A stretch of 40,582 nucleotides of DNA from Rhodovulum bhavnagarense (GTDB lineage Bacteria > Pseudomonadota > Alphaproteobacteria > Rhodobacterales > Rhodobacteraceae), in contig NZ_SLXU01000019.1 of assembly GCF_004343505.1 (NCBI RefSeq), positions 1 through 40,582 on the forward strand, given 5' to 3'. The notes beneath the pieces are model-generated. The model was not told the origin of the DNA and did not search any database. It saw only the letters and a program-made list of their open reading frames with translations. The position numbers and the translations under genes are program-made. Shown here in pieces: positions 9,427 to 18,796 of the stretch. The first letter of the stretch is position 1. Every line of letters begins with the position of its first letter.

Positions 9427-10203
9427 TCAGAAGAACACATCGGCCGCCGCGATGATGCGCCGACCGTCGAGGGTGTCTAGGACAAGCTGGCCATCCTCGT
9501 CCACCGTTTCGAACAGCCCGACAATCTCCTCGCGGCCGGTGCGCGCGGTTATTTCCTGGCCAAGCCTCGCGGCCTGTGCCAGCCAGGCCGCGCGCAACGG
9601 GGAAAACCCGTGTTCGACCAAAAAGCGGTGTTGATGGTCCATATGTTCGGCAAGGAAGGCAAGGAATTCCAGCGGATCGATCGACTCGCCGGCGACCTCC
9701 GCCAGGCTGACTGGGGCAAGTGCCCCCTCGCCCAGCAAAGGCGGCGCAGGCGCGGCATTCAGGTTCACACCGATGCCGATCGAAAGGGATGCCACCTGTT
9801 CGGCATTCCCCTCGGCCGCCAGAAGGATGCCCGCCAGCTTGCCCCCGCGCAACAAGACGTCATTGGGCCATTTCAGCGACAACTCGGCGCGATCCTCCAC
9901 ATAGGCGGTCAGCGTGGCATAAAGGGCATAGGACGCCACGAAGGAGTAAAGCGCTGCGCGCGACGGCTCACAGCCCGGCGCCATGACAAACGTTGCCGAC
10001 AGGTTGCCCTCCGGCGCGATCCAGGACCGACCTCGACGGCCCACCGCTGAGCTCTGGCGGCGTGCAACGATCCAGGTCGGCCGATCAAGCGGTGCCCGGC
10101 GGCGGGCCTCTGCCATCGTGGAGTCGACCTCATCCAGCAAGATCAGGTCATGGCCGGCCGGCCAGTGCCAGCCGCCCTGCCCTCTGTCGACCTCAGTTGA
10201 CAA
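9427..10203 (-). CDS. birA: Biotin--[acetyl-CoA-carboxylase] ligase, catalytic-only form
   Basis: Attaches biotin to carboxylase carrier domains through biotinyl-AMP. The core motifs are present: DEVDSTM, the biotin/ATP loop GRRGRSW (55-61 from the chosen start), KWPNDV (111-116), GGKLAGIL, and the short C-terminal domain. There is no N-terminal helix-turn-helix, so it is a class I ligase that does not act as a repressor. The start is uncertain: no ATG exists near the conserved beginning. TTG at 10203, overlapping the last 11 bases of nuoN, is the shortest that keeps the core; GTG or ATG starts further inside nuoN are possible. The likely client in this window is LiuD (biotin Lys613). Confidence 0.88.
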   Translation of the reverse strand: MSTEVDRGQGGWHWPAGHDLILLDEVDSTMAEARRRAPLDRPTWIVARRQSSAVGRRGRSWIAPEGNLSATFVMAPGCEPSRAALYSFVASYALYATLTAYVEDRAELSLKWPNDVLLRGGKLAGILLAAEGNAEQVASLSIGIGVNLNAAPAPPLLGEGALAPVSLAEVAGESIDPLEFLAFLAEHMDHQHRFLVEHGFSPLRAAWLAQAARLGQEITARTGREEIVGLFETVDEDGQLVLDTLDGRRIIAAADVFF

Positions 10204-11635
10204 GGGTTTCAGCGGCGGCCAGCGCCAGCCCCTCGATCCCGAACAGGTTGACGACACCGACCACCATCGCAACGGACGAGACCATCAGGACACCCCAAAG
10301 CGCGATCGGCATCGTCCCGTTCAGCCTCGGCTCGCCAGCTTCTCCGAAATACATGTAAAAGACGATGCGCAGGTAATAGAACGCGCCGACCACCGAGGCC
10401 AACACGCCGACAACCGCCAGCCAGACAAGCCCGGCATCGACCGCAGCCTTGACCACGTAGAACTTTCCGAAAAAGCCCACCAGCGGCGGGACGCCCGCCA
10501 GGCTGAACAACAGCACCCCCATGGCCAGCGCCTTCAGGGGGGCGGTGGCTGAATACATGTGCAGGCTGCGGATATCTGTCACCGGCTGGCCGTCCTTTTC
10601 CATCCCGAGGATGAAGGCGAAGGTACCCACGCTCATCGTGACATAGATGGCCATGTAGACCAGCATCGACTGCACCCCCAGCGCAGTGCCCGCGGCAAGC
10701 CCCATCAGCGCGTATCCCATATGCGCGATCGAGGAATAGGCCATCAGCCTCTTGATGTTGCGCTGACCGATGGCGGCTACCGCGCCCAGCACCATCGACA
10801 GCAGTGACAGCACCGCAATCACCTGTCCCCAATCGCCCGGAACCGTCCCGAAAGCGTCATGAAGCACCCGCGCGAACAGTCCCATCGCCGCCATCTTTGG
10901 CGCAGAGGCGAAAAACGCCGTGACCGGTGTCGGCGAGCCCTCGTAAACATCGGGCGTCCACATGTGGAACGGCACTGCCGAAACCTTGAAGGCCATTCCG
11001 GTGATAAGGAAGACAAGGCCGATCAACAGGCCGATCGGCATGTCGCCCTGGTGCAGCGTGGCCAGGATACCCGAAAACAGCGTCGTGCCCGAATAGCCAT
11101 AGGTCAGAGACGCCCCGTAGAGCAGCAAGCCAGAGCTGAGCGCACCCAGAACAAAGTACTTGAGCCCCGCCTCGGTCGATTTAACGCTGTCCCGACGCAG
11201 CGCGGCGACGACGTAAAGGGCCAGCGATTGCAGTTCCAGCCCCATGTAGAGAAGCATCAGGTCAGCCGCTGATACCATCAGCATCATGCCGACCACGGCC
11301 AGCGTTACCAGAACCGGGAACTCGAACCTCAAGAGGTTCGAGCGGCGCATGTAATTCTGGCTCATCAACAGGACCGCGCCGGCAGATACAAGGATCACCA
11401 CCTTGGCAAACCGCGCAAAGGCATCATCCACGACCGCGCCGCCAAAGGCGGTTTGCACGGGCCCCGCGGTCAGGCCGATCCAGGCCCCGAGGGCCAGAAA
11501 CAGCGCACCGGTCACCAGTGTCAAAAGCGGCGCCACGCGGTCCTTGCCCGTATATACGGCACCTACCAGCGCGAGCATGGCATAAACAGCCAGGGCGATT
11601 TCCGGCAGCAGGACGGAAAGGTCGTCAAGGATCAT
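10193..11635 (-). CDS. nuoN: NADH-quinone oxidoreductase subunit N
   Basis: Antiporter-like membrane subunit of complex I (480 residues), one of three proton-pumping modules beside NuoM and NuoL. The sequence is almost wholly hydrophobic, consistent with about 14 helices. Conserved stretches include [22 protein letters not shown] and [17 protein letters not shown], with the buried lysines and histidine of the proton path. It follows nuoM by ten bases, is the last nuo gene, and its 3' end overlaps birA if the TTG start of birA is correct. Confidence 0.97.
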   Translation of the reverse strand: MILDDLSVLLPEIALAVYAMLALVGAVYTGKDRVAPLLTLVTGALFLALGAWIGLTAGPVQTAFGGAVVDDAFARFAKVVILVSAGAVLLMSQNYMRRSNLLRFEFPVLVTLAVVGMMLMVSAADLMLLYMGLELQSLALYVVAALRRDSVKSTEAGLKYFVLGALSSGLLLYGASLTYGYSGTTLFSGILATLHQGDMPIGLLIGLVFLITGMAFKVSAVPFHMWTPDVYEGSPTPVTAFFASAPKMAAMGLFARVLHDAFGTVPGDWGQVIAVLSLLSMVLGAVAAIGQRNIKRLMAYSSIAHMGYALMGLAAGTALGVQSMLVYMAIYVTMSVGTFAFILGMEKDGQPVTDIRSLHMYSATAPLKALAMGVLLFSLAGVPPLVGFFGKFYVVKAAVDAGLVWLAVVGVLASVVGAFYYLRIVFYMYFGEAGEPRLNGTMPIALWGVLMVSSVAMVVGVVNLFGIEGLALAAAETLVN

Positions 11636-11645
11636 CGCGTTCCCC

Positions 11646-13187
11646 TCAATTCTGGGCCAGCCGCACCGCGGCCTCGGCCTCGATCAGGGCCGTTTCATAA
11701 TTGGCGATCAGGGCCTCGACCGAAGGCCCGATGATATCGGTCACAAGCGCCGGATAGACCCCCAACAGCAGCGTCATCGCCACCAGGGGGGCGAACATCG
11801 CCCGCTCACGCAGGCCCATATCGGAAATGGTGCGCAGCGATTCCTTGATCAGATCGCCAAAGACAACGCGGCGATACAGCCACAGCGCATAGCCCGCCGA
11901 CAGGATCACCCCCAGCGCGGCAACCGCCGCCACCCATGTATTGACCTGGAAGATCCCCGCCAGCGTCAGGAATTCCCCGATGAACCCGCTGGTTCCCGGC
12001 AGGCCGACATTGGCCATGGTGAACAGCATGAAGATCAGCGCATAGGCCGGCATACGGTTGACCAGCCCGCCATAGGCGTCGATCTCGCGGGTGTGCATCC
12101 GGTCGTAGATCACGCCCACGCACAGGAACAGCGCCCCCGAGATGAATCCGTGGCTGATCATCTGGAAGATCGCCCCGTCCACGCCCTGCTGGTTTGCGGC
12201 GAACACGCCCATGGTGACGTATCCCATATGCGCGACCGAGGAATAGGCGATCAGCTTTTTCATGTCCTCCTGGGCCAGCGCCACCAGCGAGGTATAAACG
12301 ATCGCGATGGCCGACAGCCAGAACACCAGCGGCGCCCATATGTCCGATGCCACGGGGAACATCGGCAGGGAAAAGCGCAGGAAGCCGTAGCCGCCCATCT
12401 TCAGCAGGATCGCAGCCAGAACGACCGACCCGGCGGTCGGCGCCTGCACGTGGGCATCGGGCAGCCAGGTATGGACCGGCCACATCGGCATCTTGACCGC
12501 AAAGCTGGCAAAGAAGGCCAGCCACATCAGCGTCTGCATGCCGCCCACGATGGTCTTGCCGCCGATCACGATATCGCCGGCGCTGAACTGGTGTGTCAAC
12601 AGCGTGGGAATGTCGGTGGTGCCCGCATCGATATACATCGCCACCATCGCCACCAGCATCAGCACCGAACCGAGAAAGGTGTAGAGGAAGAACTTGAAGG
12701 TGGCATAGATCCGTTCCTTGCCACCCCAGATACCAATGATCAGGAACATCGGGATCAGGCCGCCCTCGAAGAACAGGTAGAACAGGATCATGTCCAGCGC
12801 ACAGAAAACGCCCAGCATCAGCGTTTCCAGCACAAGGAACATTATCATGTATTCCTTGACCCGATGGGTCACGTTCCAGCACGCCCCGATGGTGATGGGC
12901 ATCAGGAAGGTGGTCAGCATCACGAACAGCACCGAGATGCCGTCAACCCCCATCTTGTAGGTCAGGCCCATCAGCCATTGCCGTTCTTCGACGAACTGAA
13001 AACCGGTATCTGAGGGGTCAAATCCCACCAGCACGAAAAGCGACACCAGGAAGGTCGCGCCGGTTGCGATAAGCGCAAGCCACTTGGCATTCTTCTGGGC
13101 CGCGGCATCGTCGCCACGCAGGAACAAACCCAGGATCACTGCCGCGATCAGGGGGGTAAAGGTAATGATGGAAAGCAGGTTGTCCAT
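11646..13187 (-). CDS. nuoM: NADH-quinone oxidoreductase subunit M
   Basis: Antiporter-like membrane subunit of complex I, 513 residues, the usual length. Recognisable segments are the early Glu-bearing helix ([15 protein letters not shown]), [21 protein letters not shown] and [19 protein letters not shown], shared by the NuoL/M/N and Mrp antiporter family, and [10 protein letters not shown] late in the protein. Translation starts with ATG at 13187, immediately after the TAA of nuoL with no spacer, so coupling is likely. It pumps protons together with NuoL and NuoN during quinone reduction. Confidence 0.97.
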   Translation of the reverse strand: MDNLLSIITFTPLIAAVILGLFLRGDDAAAQKNAKWLALIATGATFLVSLFVLVGFDPSDTGFQFVEERQWLMGLTYKMGVDGISVLFVMLTTFLMPITIGACWNVTHRVKEYMIMFLVLETLMLGVFCALDMILFYLFFEGGLIPMFLIIGIWGGKERIYATFKFFLYTFLGSVLMLVAMVAMYIDAGTTDIPTLLTHQFSAGDIVIGGKTIVGGMQTLMWLAFFASFAVKMPMWPVHTWLPDAHVQAPTAGSVVLAAILLKMGGYGFLRFSLPMFPVASDIWAPLVFWLSAIAIVYTSLVALAQEDMKKLIAYSSVAHMGYVTMGVFAANQQGVDGAIFQMISHGFISGALFLCVGVIYDRMHTREIDAYGGLVNRMPAYALIFMLFTMANVGLPGTSGFIGEFLTLAGIFQVNTWVAAVAALGVILSAGYALWLYRRVVFGDLIKESLRTISDMGLRERAMFAPLVAMTLLLGVYPALVTDIIGPSVEALIANYETALIEAEAAVRLAQN

Positions 13188-15242
13188 TTACTGCGCCCCC
13201 CCGGCAAGCATCATCCAGGTGATGAACACGGCGATCCCGATCACCATCGCAAAGGCGTAGTGGAACAGGTAACCCGACTGAATCCGGCCCGCGACACGGG
13301 TGAAGAAGGGCACGATGCCCATCGCCAGCCCGTTGATCCCCCCGTCGATGATACTGCCGTCGCCCCCTTTCCACAGCGCCCGGCCGATATTGCGCGCAGG
13401 CGTGACGAGAATCGCGTCGAACAGCTCGTCGAAATACCACTTGTTCAGCAGGAACAGGTAGAGCGGGCGGAACATGCGCGCTGTTCTGCCAGGCAGATCG
13501 GGTGACTGGATATAAAAGGTAAAGGCCACGAAGAACCCCGCCAGCATCGCCATGAAGGGCGCGGCCTTGACCCATTGCGGGGCATGGTGGGCGTTGTCCA
13601 TCGCGTGGTTGTCCGGCGCCATGTAAAGCGCGCCCTCGCCAGGCATCGCGAACGCATGCGCGACATCGGCGCCATGGATGTCGTCACCATGTCCGGCCTC
13701 GGCCACGGCCTCGTGACTGGGAATGCCGTAGAAACGGTTTACCTGGTCATGGTCGCCGAAGAAGTCCGAATACCACATCATCCCGGCAAAGACCGCGCCC
13801 ACGCTGAGCACGCCCAGCGGCACCAGCATGTTCAGCGGGCTTTCATGGGCGTGTTCATGCGTGTGCCTGTCGCCGCGGGCCTCGCCCCAGAAGGTCATGA
13901 ACATCAGCCGCCAGGAATAGAAACTCGTCATGGCCGCGGCGATCACCAGTGCCCAGAAGGCCAGGTAGGCATGCCCGCCCCAGGCGCTTTCGATGATGGC
14001 ATCCTTGGACAGGAACCCGGCAAAGCCGATATGGGTCAGCGGAATACCGACGCCGGTAATCGCCAGCGTTCCGATCATCATGGCCCAGAATGTATAGGGG
14101 ATCTTTTTGCGCAAGCCGCCATAGTTGCGCAGATCCTGTTCGTGGTGCATCGCATGGATGACCGAGCCCGCGCCAAGAAACAGCAGTGCCTTGAAGAAGG
14201 CATGCGTCAGCAGGTGAAACATCGCCGCCGAATAGACGCCGACGCCCACCGCCACGAACATGTAGCCAAGCTGTGAGCAGGTCGAATAGGCGATCACCCG
14301 CTTGATGTCGTTCTGCACCAGGCCCACGGTCGCGGCGAAAAATGCCGTCAGCGCACCGACAAAGACGATCATGGCCTGGGCGTTCGGCGCGAATTCCATG
14401 ATCGGCGACATACGACATATAAGGAACACGCCGGCGGTGACCATGGTTGCGGCGTGGATCAGGGCCGAAACCGGGGTCGGACCCTCCATCGCATCGGGCA
14501 GCCAGGTGTGCAGCAACAGTTGCGCCGACTTGCCCATAGCCCCGATGAACAACAGCACGCCAATCACGTCGGCTGCATTCCACGTGCCGTTGAGGAATGT
14601 CATCTGCGTTTCGGCAATGGCCGGCGCAGCGGCAAAGATGTCCTCGAACCGGGTGCTGTCGGCCAGGAAGTAGATCGCGAAGATCCCCAGCAGAAAGCCG
14701 AAATCGCCCACCCGGTTGACCACGAAGGCCTTGATCGCGGCGGCATTTGCCGAGGGCTTGCGATAATAGAACCCGATCAGCAGGTAAGAGGCGACGCCCA
14801 CGCCCTCCCAGCCGAAGAAAAGCTGCACGATATTGTCGGCGGTCACCAGCGCCAGCATGGTGAAGGTGAAGAACGACAGATAGGCAAAGAAGCGGGGTTT
14901 ATAGCTTTCGCCCTCGCGCCAGTTATCGTCATGGGCCATGTAGCCGAAGCTGTAGAGATGGACGAAGGCCGACACGGTCGTCACCACGATCAGCATGATC
15001 GCCGTCAGCCGGTCCACCCGGATCGCCCAGTCCACCGACAGCGTGCCGCTTTCGATGAAACGAAACAGCTCGATCTGGCGGGTTTCGCCGTCGAAGCCCA
15101 CGAAGACCACCCAGGAGAACACCATCGCGAGGAAGACCATGATCGTGGTCAGCCACATCGCGGCCTTTTCCCCGATCATCTTGTAGCCGAAGCCGCACAG
15201 GATGGACCCGATCAGGGGTGCAAAGAGAATGATCTTTTCCAT
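13188..15242 (-). CDS. nuoL: NADH-quinone oxidoreductase subunit L
   Basis: Largest antiporter-like subunit of complex I (684 residues) in the cytoplasmic membrane. The core shows [55 protein letters not shown] (in parts) and [18 protein letters not shown]. The C-terminal part contains a His/Asp-rich loop ([16 protein letters not shown], residues ~515-530) and a long C-terminal region corresponding to the lateral helix that ties the three antiporter units together. A second His-rich stretch ([12 protein letters not shown], ~458) is a common variable loop in alphaproteobacterial NuoL. It starts six bases after the nuoK stop. Confidence 0.97.
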   Translation of the reverse strand: MEKIILFAPLIGSILCGFGYKMIGEKAAMWLTTIMVFLAMVFSWVVFVGFDGETRQIELFRFIESGTLSVDWAIRVDRLTAIMLIVVTTVSAFVHLYSFGYMAHDDNWREGESYKPRFFAYLSFFTFTMLALVTADNIVQLFFGWEGVGVASYLLIGFYYRKPSANAAAIKAFVVNRVGDFGFLLGIFAIYFLADSTRFEDIFAAAPAIAETQMTFLNGTWNAADVIGVLLFIGAMGKSAQLLLHTWLPDAMEGPTPVSALIHAATMVTAGVFLICRMSPIMEFAPNAQAMIVFVGALTAFFAATVGLVQNDIKRVIAYSTCSQLGYMFVAVGVGVYSAAMFHLLTHAFFKALLFLGAGSVIHAMHHEQDLRNYGGLRKKIPYTFWAMMIGTLAITGVGIPLTHIGFAGFLSKDAIIESAWGGHAYLAFWALVIAAAMTSFYSWRLMFMTFWGEARGDRHTHEHAHESPLNMLVPLGVLSVGAVFAGMMWYSDFFGDHDQVNRFYGIPSHEAVAEAGHGDDIHGADVAHAFAMPGEGALYMAPDNHAMDNAHHAPQWVKAAPFMAMLAGFFVAFTFYIQSPDLPGRTARMFRPLYLFLLNKWYFDELFDAILVTPARNIGRALWKGGDGSIIDGGINGLAMGIVPFFTRVAGRIQSGYLFHYAFAMVIGIAVFITWMMLAGGAQ

Positions 15243-15248
15243 GTGCCC

Positions 15249-15554
15249 TTACCCCTTCATCACGTTGATGTCGTCCACCGCGATAGAACCGCGGTTGCGG
15301 AAGAAGCACACCAATATCGCAAGCCCGATCGCAGCCTCGGCGGCGGCAACGGTGAGCACGAACATGGTAAAGACCTGCCCTACCAGATCGCCCAGGTAGG
15401 CCGAAAAGGCCACCAGGTTGATGTTCACCGCCAAGAGCATGAGTTCGATCGACATCAGGATGACGATGACGTTCTTGCGGTTCACGAAGATCCCGAAGAT
15501 CCCGATGACGAACAGCGCCGCGGCCACCGTCAGGTAATGTTCAAGTCCAATCAT
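15249..15554 (-). CDS. nuoK: NADH-quinone oxidoreductase subunit K
   Basis: Small three-helix membrane subunit of complex I (101 residues). It begins [15 protein letters not shown] and carries the two conserved buried glutamates of the proton path, one in [13 protein letters not shown] and one in [12 protein letters not shown]. Length and order (nuoJ-K-L) are standard. There is a 46-base gap from the nuoJ stop, in which no structure stands out. Confidence 0.97.
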   Translation of the reverse strand: MIGLEHYLTVAAALFVIGIFGIFVNRKNVIVILMSIELMLLAVNINLVAFSAYLGDLVGQVFTMFVLTVAAAEAAIGLAILVCFFRNRGSIAVDDINVMKG

Positions 15555-15600
15555 TCCGTCCCTCCGGGCGATTTGCCCGTTCCTGTACTGTCGTCCGGGG

Positions 15601-16209
15601 TCAGAGACCCTGCCCCGGTTTCACGTCCTTGAGTTCCATCGCCTTGGCCGGATCGCGATACATCTGCGCCAGCACGTCCTGGCGCTTGATGTCAGGCCGG
15701 TGACGCAGGGTCAGCACGATAGCGCCAATCATCGCAACCAGCAGGATCAGGCCAGCCACCTGGAACAGGTGGATGTAGTCGTCATAAATCAGCTCACCCA
15801 GCGCGCCGGTATTGGTCTGGCCCTCGCGCATGGGGGCTGCGCGCCTTTCGAACACGCTATCGGCGCTGCGCCAGACGCCAAAGACCATCACGAGCTGGGC
15901 CAGGAACACCGCGCCAATCAACCCGCCCAGCGGGAAATACGCGGCCATGTGCGCCTTGAGCTCGCTGAAATCGACATCCAGCATCATGACCACAAAGAGG
16001 AACAGAACCGCCACCGCACCCACATAGACGATGACAAGCAGCATCGCGACGAATTCGGCCCCCAGCAGGACGAACAGCCCCGCCGAGGAAAAGAAGGCGA
16101 GGATCAGCCACAAAACCGAATGAACCGGGTTGCGAGCGAGAACAACGAAAAGGCCCGAGGCAACCGCCACCGTCGCAAAACAGTAGAATGCGATATCCGC
16201 CACGCTCAT
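15601..16209 (-). CDS. nuoJ: NADH-quinone oxidoreductase subunit J
   Basis: Membrane subunit of complex I, 202 residues, with about five helices (first at ~5-25, then ~30-48, 52-75, 90-112 and 140-162). The conserved segment around [21 protein letters not shown] includes the Tyr/Gly pi-bulge helix that couples quinone chemistry to pumping. The hydrophilic C-terminal tail ([19 protein letters not shown]) is typical of alphaproteobacterial NuoJ. Its ATG overlaps the stop of the upstream CMD-like gene by four bases (ATGA, 16206-16209). Confidence 0.96.
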   Translation of the reverse strand: MSVADIAFYCFATVAVASGLFVVLARNPVHSVLWLILAFFSSAGLFVLLGAEFVAMLLVIVYVGAVAVLFLFVVMMLDVDFSELKAHMAAYFPLGGLIGAVFLAQLVMVFGVWRSADSVFERRAAPMREGQTNTGALGELIYDDYIHLFQVAGLILLVAMIGAIVLTLRHRPDIKRQDVLAQMYRDPAKAMELKDVKPGQGL

Positions 16210-16619
16210 GCGCCCTCCTCCTCTTTCGATCTTTCGTCGAATACCGTCTGCGCCAGTTCCAGCGCCCGGCTCATCGCCGGAATACCCCCCAGCATCGCCA
16301 TCTGGTAGATCACCTCGGCGATCTCCTTCTGGGTGGCACCCGCCTCAAGAGCGTGTCGCACGGTGATCTTGAACTGCGCATCGGCCTGCGCCCCCAGGAC
16401 GGTCAGACCCCCAATCACGACCAGCAGCCGCGTCTTGGCGTCCAGCCCCTCGGGATTGAAGGTATTGCCCCACATCATGTCCATGAAATCGCGGGGCATG
16501 GTCGGCATCAGCTTGTCAAAGCCATGCACCTGGAAACTTTCCAACGCGGGGTTGAACGCGCGGGCCATCTTGTGGCTCTGCTCGACCATCTGCTCCAAGA
16601 GTTTGGCGAAATCGCTCAT
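16206..16619 (-). CDS. Carboxymuconolactone-decarboxylase-like protein within the nuo operon
   Basis: A 137-residue protein with a C-terminal CMD/AhpD-like domain (~55-125): [20 protein letters not shown], then a helix with His91 ([22 protein letters not shown]). There is no cysteine anywhere, so the CxxC peroxidase chemistry of AhpD is excluded; the pattern is nearer to the decarboxylase branch. No aromatic-degradation gene is near. It overlaps nuoI at its start (ATGA, 16616-16619) and nuoJ at its end (ATGA), so it is embedded in the complex I operon and probably made with it. The start is fixed by this overlap; the same frame remains open upstream inside nuoI without meaning. Function is unknown; a role in assembly or in quinone/flavin handling would be speculation. 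Confidence 0.85.
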   Translation of the reverse strand: MSDFAKLLEQMVEQSHKMARAFNPALESFQVHGFDKLMPTMPRDFMDMMWGNTFNPEGLDAKTRLLVVIGGLTVLGAQADAQFKITVRHALEAGATQKEIAEVIYQMAMLGGIPAMSRALELAQTVFDERSKEEEGA

Positions 16620-17110
16620 CGGTAGGGCGCGTCCATTTCGAGGTTTCGGGCGATCTCGGCCTCCCAGCGGTCGCCGTTCTCCAAGAGTTTCGCCTTGTCG
16701 TAGAACAGCTCTTCCCGCGTTTCGGTCGCGAATTCGAAATTCGGCCCCTCGACGATTGCATCCACCGGGCAGGCCTCCTGGCAGAAGCCGCAATAGATGC
16801 ATTTCGTCATGTCGATGTCATAGCGCGTGGTCCGGCGCGAGCCGTCCTCGCGCGGCTCGGCGTCGATGGTGATCGCCTGGGCGGGGCAGATCGCCTCGCA
16901 CAGCTTGCAGGCGATGCAGCGTTCTTCGCCGTTGGGGTAACGCCTCAGCGCGTGTTCGCCACGGAAACGCGGCGACAGCGGCCCCTTTTCATGCGGGTAG
17001 TTCAGCGTGGCCTTGGGCGCGAGAAAATACTTCATGCCAAGGCGCATACCCTCGATGAAATCCATCAGAAGGAAGTATTTTCCAGCACGTTTCCAGTCGA
17101 TTGCAGTCAT
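16616..17110 (-). CDS. nuoI: NADH-quinone oxidoreductase subunit I
   Basis: TYKY-type iron-sulfur subunit (164 residues) carrying clusters N6a and N6b, which pass electrons from NuoG towards NuoB. Two ferredoxin-type 4Fe-4S motifs are complete: [12 protein letters not shown] and [12 protein letters not shown]. The N-terminus has an amphipathic helix ([20 protein letters not shown]) that anchors it to the membrane arm. Its start overlaps the upstream 62-aa gene by four bases, and its end overlaps the CMD-like gene. Confidence 0.97.
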   Translation of the reverse strand: MTAIDWKRAGKYFLLMDFIEGMRLGMKYFLAPKATLNYPHEKGPLSPRFRGEHALRRYPNGEERCIACKLCEAICPAQAITIDAEPREDGSRRTTRYDIDMTKCIYCGFCQEACPVDAIVEGPNFEFATETREELFYDKAKLLENGDRWEAEIARNLEMDAPYR

Positions 17111-17295
17111 GTCTTGTCCCCGTCGATCTGCCGTGCGGCCCAGGCAAAGATACAGGCGGCCAGGTCCTCCTGCGTCATCTCGCGCGCGCTGCCCCCTGCG
17201 GCCAGGCGCTTGTCGAGATCGGCCTTCACCGAGGCAGAAAGGTCCATCAGGTCGAGATATTTCACGTCGATCAGGATGCGTGCCAGGTCGTTCAT
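17107..17295 (-). CDS. Small protein of unknown function between nuoH and nuoI (62 aa)
   Basis: Begins [20 protein letters not shown] at ATG 17295, one base after the nuoH stop, and overlaps nuoI by ATGA (17107-17110). This tight fit, with GC3-rich codon use like its neighbours, supports a real gene. The protein is soluble, helical in appearance, with a repeated Leu/Asp pattern ([14 protein letters not shown]) and a C-terminal [13 protein letters not shown] helix; it has one Cys and no signal peptide. I do not recognise a family. Paracoccus and Rhodobacter nuo clusters are known to carry such extra frames; this is likely one of them. Confidence 0.72.
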   Translation of the reverse strand: MNDLARILIDVKYLDLMDLSASVKADLDKRLAAGGSAREMTQEDLAACIFAWAARQIDGDKT

Positions 17296-17296
17296 G

Positions 17297-18334
17297 TCAG
17301 CCCCCCACGGCCCAGCGGGCATAGGCCCCGCCAAAGGCACCGAATTGCGCAAAGAATGCCACCACAACGACCCAGATCAGCGACATGGGCAGAAACACCT
17401 TCCAGCCCAGTCGCATCAACTGGTCATAGCGGTAGCGCGGCACGATGGCCTTGACCATCGCGAAGAGGAAGAAGAAGACGCCCATCTTGGCCACCATCCA
17501 GACGGCGCCATCGGGCAGGCCTGGGATGGGCGACAGCCAGCCACCGAAGAACAGAAGCGTCATCAGCGCGCACATGAGGAAAATGGCGATGTATTCGCCC
17601 GCCATGAACAACAGGAAGGGCGTCGAGGAATATTCCACCTGATAGCCCGCCACCAGTTCCGATTCAGCCTCGGGCAGGTCGAAGGGCGGGCGGTTGGTCT
17701 CGGCCAGCGCCGAGACGAAGAACAGCACCACCATCGGCAGGTGCGGCAGCCAGTACCAAGAGAAGAGCCCGAACCGGCCATCCTGCGCGGCGACGATATC
17801 GCCAAAATTCAGGCTGCCGGTCGACAGGATCACGCCAATGATGATCAGCCCGATCGACACCTCGTAGGAAATCATCTGTGCGGCAGAGCGCAGCGAGCCA
17901 AGAAACGCGTATTTCGAGTTTGACGCCCAGCCGCCCATGATAACGCCGTAAACCTCAAGCGAGGAGATCGCGAAGACGTAAAGGATCGCCACGTTCAGAT
18001 CGGCCAGAACCAGCTTGTCCGAGAACGGGATGACCGCCCAGGCAAGCATCGCCATCACGAAAGAGATCATCGGCGCCAGCAAAAAGACAGGCTTGTCCGC
18101 GCCGGCCGGGATCACGACCTCTTTCACAACGTATTTCAGCGCATCGGCCACGGTCTGCAACAGGCCGAAGGCGCCGACCACGTTCGGCCCCTTGCGCATC
18201 TGCACCGCGGCCCAGATCTTGCGGTCGCCATAGACCAGGAACAGAAGCGAGATCATCACGAAGGCGATGACCATGAGCCCCTGCGCCGCGATCGCCAGCG
18301 CCACCCCAAATCCGGAATTCAGTAAGTCAGCCAT
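17297..18334 (-). CDS. nuoH: NADH-quinone oxidoreductase subunit H
   Basis: Membrane subunit (345 residues, about eight helices) that forms much of the quinone chamber and contacts NuoB and NuoD. Family signatures: [19 protein letters not shown] near the N-terminus, then the charged quinone-site loop [20 protein letters not shown] (~219-238). The start at ATG 18334 has a GGGG-type ribosome site. It is 15 bases downstream of the lipoprotein gene. Confidence 0.97.
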   Translation of the reverse strand: MADLLNSGFGVALAIAAQGLMVIAFVMISLLFLVYGDRKIWAAVQMRKGPNVVGAFGLLQTVADALKYVVKEVVIPAGADKPVFLLAPMISFVMAMLAWAVIPFSDKLVLADLNVAILYVFAISSLEVYGVIMGGWASNSKYAFLGSLRSAAQMISYEVSIGLIIIGVILSTGSLNFGDIVAAQDGRFGLFSWYWLPHLPMVVLFFVSALAETNRPPFDLPEAESELVAGYQVEYSSTPFLLFMAGEYIAIFLMCALMTLLFFGGWLSPIPGLPDGAVWMVAKMGVFFFLFAMVKAIVPRYRYDQLMRLGWKVFLPMSLIWVVVVAFFAQFGAFGGAYARWAVGG

Positions 18335-18349
18335 ATCGCCCCTTGTCCC

Positions 18350-18796
18350 TCAGACCGTCGGTATCCCTTGCGCCGCGCAGTTATCGACGACGACCTCGGC
18401 ATCTATCGTCTGTACCCCGCGCGGCAGGGCCGGTGAAATCGTGTAAACCGCGTCCGCCTGCCAGGTATCCGCACCCTGCCCCCTGGACAGTCGTGTACGC
18501 ACATGGCGGGCAAAACCGTAACCGCGGATCAGCGCATATTGCGCCGCCGCGCAACGGGCGTAATCGTCCAGCGCATCGGGGTGGCCGGGACGACGCATCT
18601 GGACAACAAATCGGACCAGGTCCCCCTCAAGAAGACGCGTATCCACGCCCAGGTAGTCGGGCGTGGGCACATTGTCGGCGCGGGTCGCTGCGGTGATACT
18701 GACCGATGCGCCCTCCTCGACGGGCGCACAGGCCGTGATCCCGCTCAAAAGCGCCAGACCGGCAAGCCACGCACGATATGTCCGCTGCGCGGCCAC
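18350..18796 (-). CDS. Putative lipoprotein between nuoG and nuoH (148 aa)
   Basis: N-terminal signal with lipobox ITAC (Cys23) after a hydrophobic stretch WLAGLALLSG, so export and lipid attachment are predicted. Two further cysteines (82 and 140) could form a disulfide in the periplasm. The rest is a compact beta/alpha-looking domain with GDLVRFVVQM and VQTIDAEVVVDNC; I do not recognise it. The start is GTG at 18796, directly after the nuoG stop codon (TAG, 18799-18797), with no separate promoter. A periplasmic lipoprotein made with a complex whose peripheral arm is cytoplasmic is curious. It probably corresponds to one of the extra reading frames of Rhodobacteraceae nuo clusters. Confidence 0.75.
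   Translation of the reverse strand: MAAQRTYRAWLAGLALLSGITACAPVEEGASVSITAATRADNVPTPDYLGVDTRLLEGDLVRFVVQMRRPGHPDALDDYARCAAAQYALIRGYGFARHVRTRLSRGQGADTWQADAVYTISPALPRGVQTIDAEVVVDNCAAQGIPTV

Noticed and set aside
13650-13880. His/Asp-rich codons inside nuoL considered as a separate metal-binding module or insertion
   Set aside because: Variable His-rich loops in NuoL are common in alphaproteobacteria and the reading frame is continuous.
14454-15632. 392-codon frame opposite nuoL and nuoK
   Set aside because: His/Asp/Gln-rich complement of membrane-protein codons, no recognisable motif.
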